This document shows positions 61,226 to 64,000 of a stretch of 64,000 nt of DNA, piece by piece; within the stretch, counting starts at the first letter, position 1, and each line of letters starts with the position of its first letter. Source of the stretch: Rachycentron canadum (Eukaryota; Chordata; Actinopteri; Carangiformes; Rachycentridae); NCBI GenBank assembly GCA_038496675.1, contig CM076653.1, positions 22,742,452 through 22,806,451 on the forward strand, in the 5' to 3' direction. The position numbers were made by a program, and so were the translations under genes. The notes below the pieces were generated by a model, which saw only the letters and a program-made list of their open reading frames with translations, was not told where the DNA came from and did not search any database.

Positions 61226-64000
61226 AATACAAAACCCCCACTGGTACACACAGGAATTTCCAGAGCCCAAAGACAACACAGAGGGCCCTCCGACATATTT
61301 GCCGTCATCCTCTTATTAACTCTCCCCGTTTGAACAGAGGCACATCAAAAGTAAGCAAAACACATAATTACTGGCATTAATATAACGAGCTCTTGGAGAT
61401 AAGCCACTCTCCTTAGCCTGCACCCTCCCCCCACCTCCCATACTTGGAGGGCATGAAGGAGGGGAACAGCAGAGGGAAGGTAGAGCGCCCCTTCAATTAA
61501 GTGAGCTGTTCAACCAACATGAACAAACATATTTAGTAGATAATTAGTAGATAATTTTGCAGGTATGTCTGGCACAGGCCACAAAAGGCAGTGTTAAGGA
61601 AAATAGCAGGGAGGCAGTCAAAGGAGGGAGGCTTGTGGGATGTGCAAAATGCCCCATGGCTCTGATAGACTCTTAACAATCATTAACAATGTAGAAAGAA
61701 CACACACACACACACACACATTCACACATTAAGGCACCTTCTTCCCACCTTTATACAAGCACTCGTCTTCCCTCTATCTCTCCCTTGTCTGCCCTCCTCC
61801 TTTGCCCTCTCTCGCTCCTTCCTCTCCTTCTCTGTGGAGCCCTAGTTTTCTGTATGATGAGCTCCTAGGGGGCTTCAGTGTTTGGCAGGAGGCTTTGTCT
61901 CTTATACGAGATGAAAAAAAGGAGAAAAAAAAAAAGAAAGACAGAGAGAAAAGAAGACAGAAGGAGGGTGAAAACTTTAGACCCCTGGGGGCACTTCTCC
62001 TCACATTGTGAGGATTTGCCTAACAGCTTCACAAGAGGGTTTACATCCTCCTCTGAACACGAGGGGTATAATCACAGATCAAAACAAATTACCTATCTGT
62101 AGTCAGCAGAGGTGTCTGCCTGTCAAAAGCCCAGCGTTACATAAGATTTAAGTCACTGCTAACTGAGCCTCTGATTTGGGGCACGGGGTGAATTCTTACT
62201 TTGAAACGTTAACATTACGAGGGCCTCGTGGTAAGGCGCCGATGGTCCATACCACACAAACTGACTGTGAAGAACAAAGATTTGCTTTGATAATTAACAT
62301 GGCCTCCTCCGAAGTGACATTGTCATGACTTTTGATTGAGTTGGAGCCGTGGAATGAATATTTTTTTTTTTTTTTTTTTTTGTGCGGATGCATTTGTGCT
62401 TGAAGACCATGTCGGTATATCCCACAACAGAAACGGAGAGCTATCCAGTTTGTGTTGACAAAAGTGACAGCTGAATTGTCTTCTTATAGACTGGCATGAC
62501 AACATCATCACAGGGAAGGACTGTCACGGTGGCGGTCTGATTTTTCAGACTTGTGCACGCCAACATCTGAGGCCAGGCGGGCATAATTGAGTTCTCAGAA
62601 ATATCTTCGAAGATATCACCAGCCCTATTTACTTTAAGTTGTGTGTGAGACATTGTTACTGGCAACTTGCTGATGCAGCCACAACTGTGTGAAAGTTCTG
62701 TGCGCTATGTTGAAGTGTGGGAGAGAGGAAAACACGAAGAAGAAAAAAGCTGAGTTACCACAACATCAACTGCAGTTTCCCCAAATATGTGCGGTAGAAA
62801 CTGTATTGGGGCATCCAGACCTCCTGGGAAACACATTAGTGGAAATGATGGACTCTGTCACAGTACCTGTAAAGGAACACAGGGCTGATTATGCTATTAG
62901 GAGTTTTTGTTTGGCCAGGTGTGTATTATATACCATATATTTGCTCTATCTGGCCCATCTAAGCCCCCTGCCACCACTTGGGAGCAGCTCTACAATCAGT
63001 TATTTATGTTTACTGGTGACCCTGTGGCCAGGAGGTGCACTCTTAGTTCACCCAAGTTATTAGGCCTCTGGATAGAAGCAAGGTAGGAGGAAAACACATT
63101 TCTTTTCTGAATGGTGTCAGCTTTTTGCGGCCAAACTTTTTTCACACATTTGTTACACCCGAGAACTAGTTATTTTCTTTTGGCGCCGTTTACCTTACAT
63201 CATGTTGTCATTGAAGGAAGATAGAAACAGTATAGCCTCAGGGGCCGTACCGTTTGAGCAAAACCCGTACAACAGCAAAACTATCACTGGCCAAAACGAG
63301 TTCAGACAGACACCTAACAAACCAAAACAGACTCTGATACATGATCACCGTTGAACACTGCGTGGACCTCAGGAATGATTAAAACCTCCAGAAACCTGAA
63401 TTATTAAATTGCTTATATTGGAAGAAGCGTAATTGACTGATTCGAGAGGTGTTTTTGATGGCTTCTGCTGCATTAAGATTAATGCCCTCAGCAAGAAAGG
63501 AAGGGATTTCACTGACAGACAACTCTTTGAGATGTATAAAGCTCCAGTCTCAGGAATGGTGCTGACAACACAGAGTCACCTCGAGGCACCTAGTGGAAGG
63601 TTAGATGAGGTGTCTGACCTGAGATGTCTATATAAACAATGTCTTTGTAAGGACACCCAGTGTTATTGTTGAAGGATTAAGGCCTTGTCTTTGATGTTTA
63701 AGTCAGCTGCTAATGCTGGTGTCATCTCCTGGTGAAACGTAAGAGCAAGGGGTTGTGGGAGTAGTCGGAACAGATAGTTACAATGGGCGTGTCCGCAGGT
63801 CTGTCGGACGTCAGGGAGGTATTGAGGTATTGTCAGCTTGCTGATCCCTATAATTATCCCTCTATTACCACACAATTAGCTGCAAGTGAACTCATTAATG
63901 TCACCGACACCTCATAGTGAACATTGTTTGCAAGGGAGTGTTGTGACAGAAGTTCTTTCAGATGTTAGATACAAATTGAATTGTTAATGTGACTTAAGGT

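Larger units (their letters stand above)
52961..64000. other. Intergenic desert with CNE-like stretches
   Basis: No exon is recognised to the right edge. CNE-like stretches by texture: 52970-53250, 55440-55570, 57000-57180, 57410-57610, 58440-58760, 60790-60980, 61310-61560, 62150-62660 and 63430-63900. Repeats: 11-base C and 10-base G runs near 57057 and 57336, G11 near 59098, (GT)n 61044-61070, (CA)n 61193-61222, (CA)n 61700-61720 and T22 62360-62381. Inverted repeats lie at 53641-53655 and 59029-59069. Confidence 0.4.

Noticed and set aside
1..64000. CRISPR arrays, bacterial operons, phage or plasmid features
   Set aside because: No regularly spaced repeats or dense coding; the sequence is clearly vertebrate.

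Overview
The window is vertebrate nuclear DNA, almost certainly from a ray-finned fish and probably a percomorph. This rests on three things: a decayed Tc1/mariner element of a type common in fish, a tRNA-derived SINE with the usual fish head and tail, and very dense dinucleotide and homopolymer microsatellites in AT-rich DNA with no bacterial-style gene packing. Nearly all open frames above 60 codons are chance or low-complexity frames.

One protein-coding gene can be read with confidence: the 5' end of adamts16 (secreted ADAMTS metalloprotease), on the minus strand at the left edge. Three exons (6483-6400, 6217-6139, 3517-3159) have canonical splice sites, matching phases, and together encode 174 residues: a signal peptide, a linker and the first part of the prodomain. 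The rest of the gene lies beyond the left edge, because intron 3 runs out of the window. The putative promoter and 5' leader lie in a CpG-rich, microsatellite-rich block at about 6.48-7.17 kb.

From about 7.2 kb to 64 kb I find no exon of a known gene. In tetrapods ADAMTS16 lies beside the large gene desert next to IRX1. By inference, this is the start of the fish adamts16-irx1 regulatory desert. The left part (7-35 kb) is AT-rich and ordinary. At 16.5-25.6 kb it holds a cluster of strong splice-like signals, TATA-like sites and a terminal-exon-like segment with an AATAAA hexamer. These could be one or two unannotated spliced transcripts, possibly non-coding, with one 60-codon spliced open frame. 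The right part (35-64 kb) has several stretches of mixed-composition, motif-rich sequence that look like conserved non-coding elements. Examples are near 37.4, 38.2, 39.5, 40.9, 45.8, 47.2, 48.2, 49.7, 53.1, 57.1, 60.9 and 62.3 kb. That judgement is by eye and needs alignment.

Other contents are a degenerate CTGA-type minisatellite (31.15-31.47 kb), a pair of inverted CTCF-like 13-mers (27.18 and 29.37 kb), and several inverted repeats. I did not find a clearly new biological system. The best leads are the possible transcripts at 16.5-25.6 kb, the structure of the adamts16 5' end, and the candidate enhancers.
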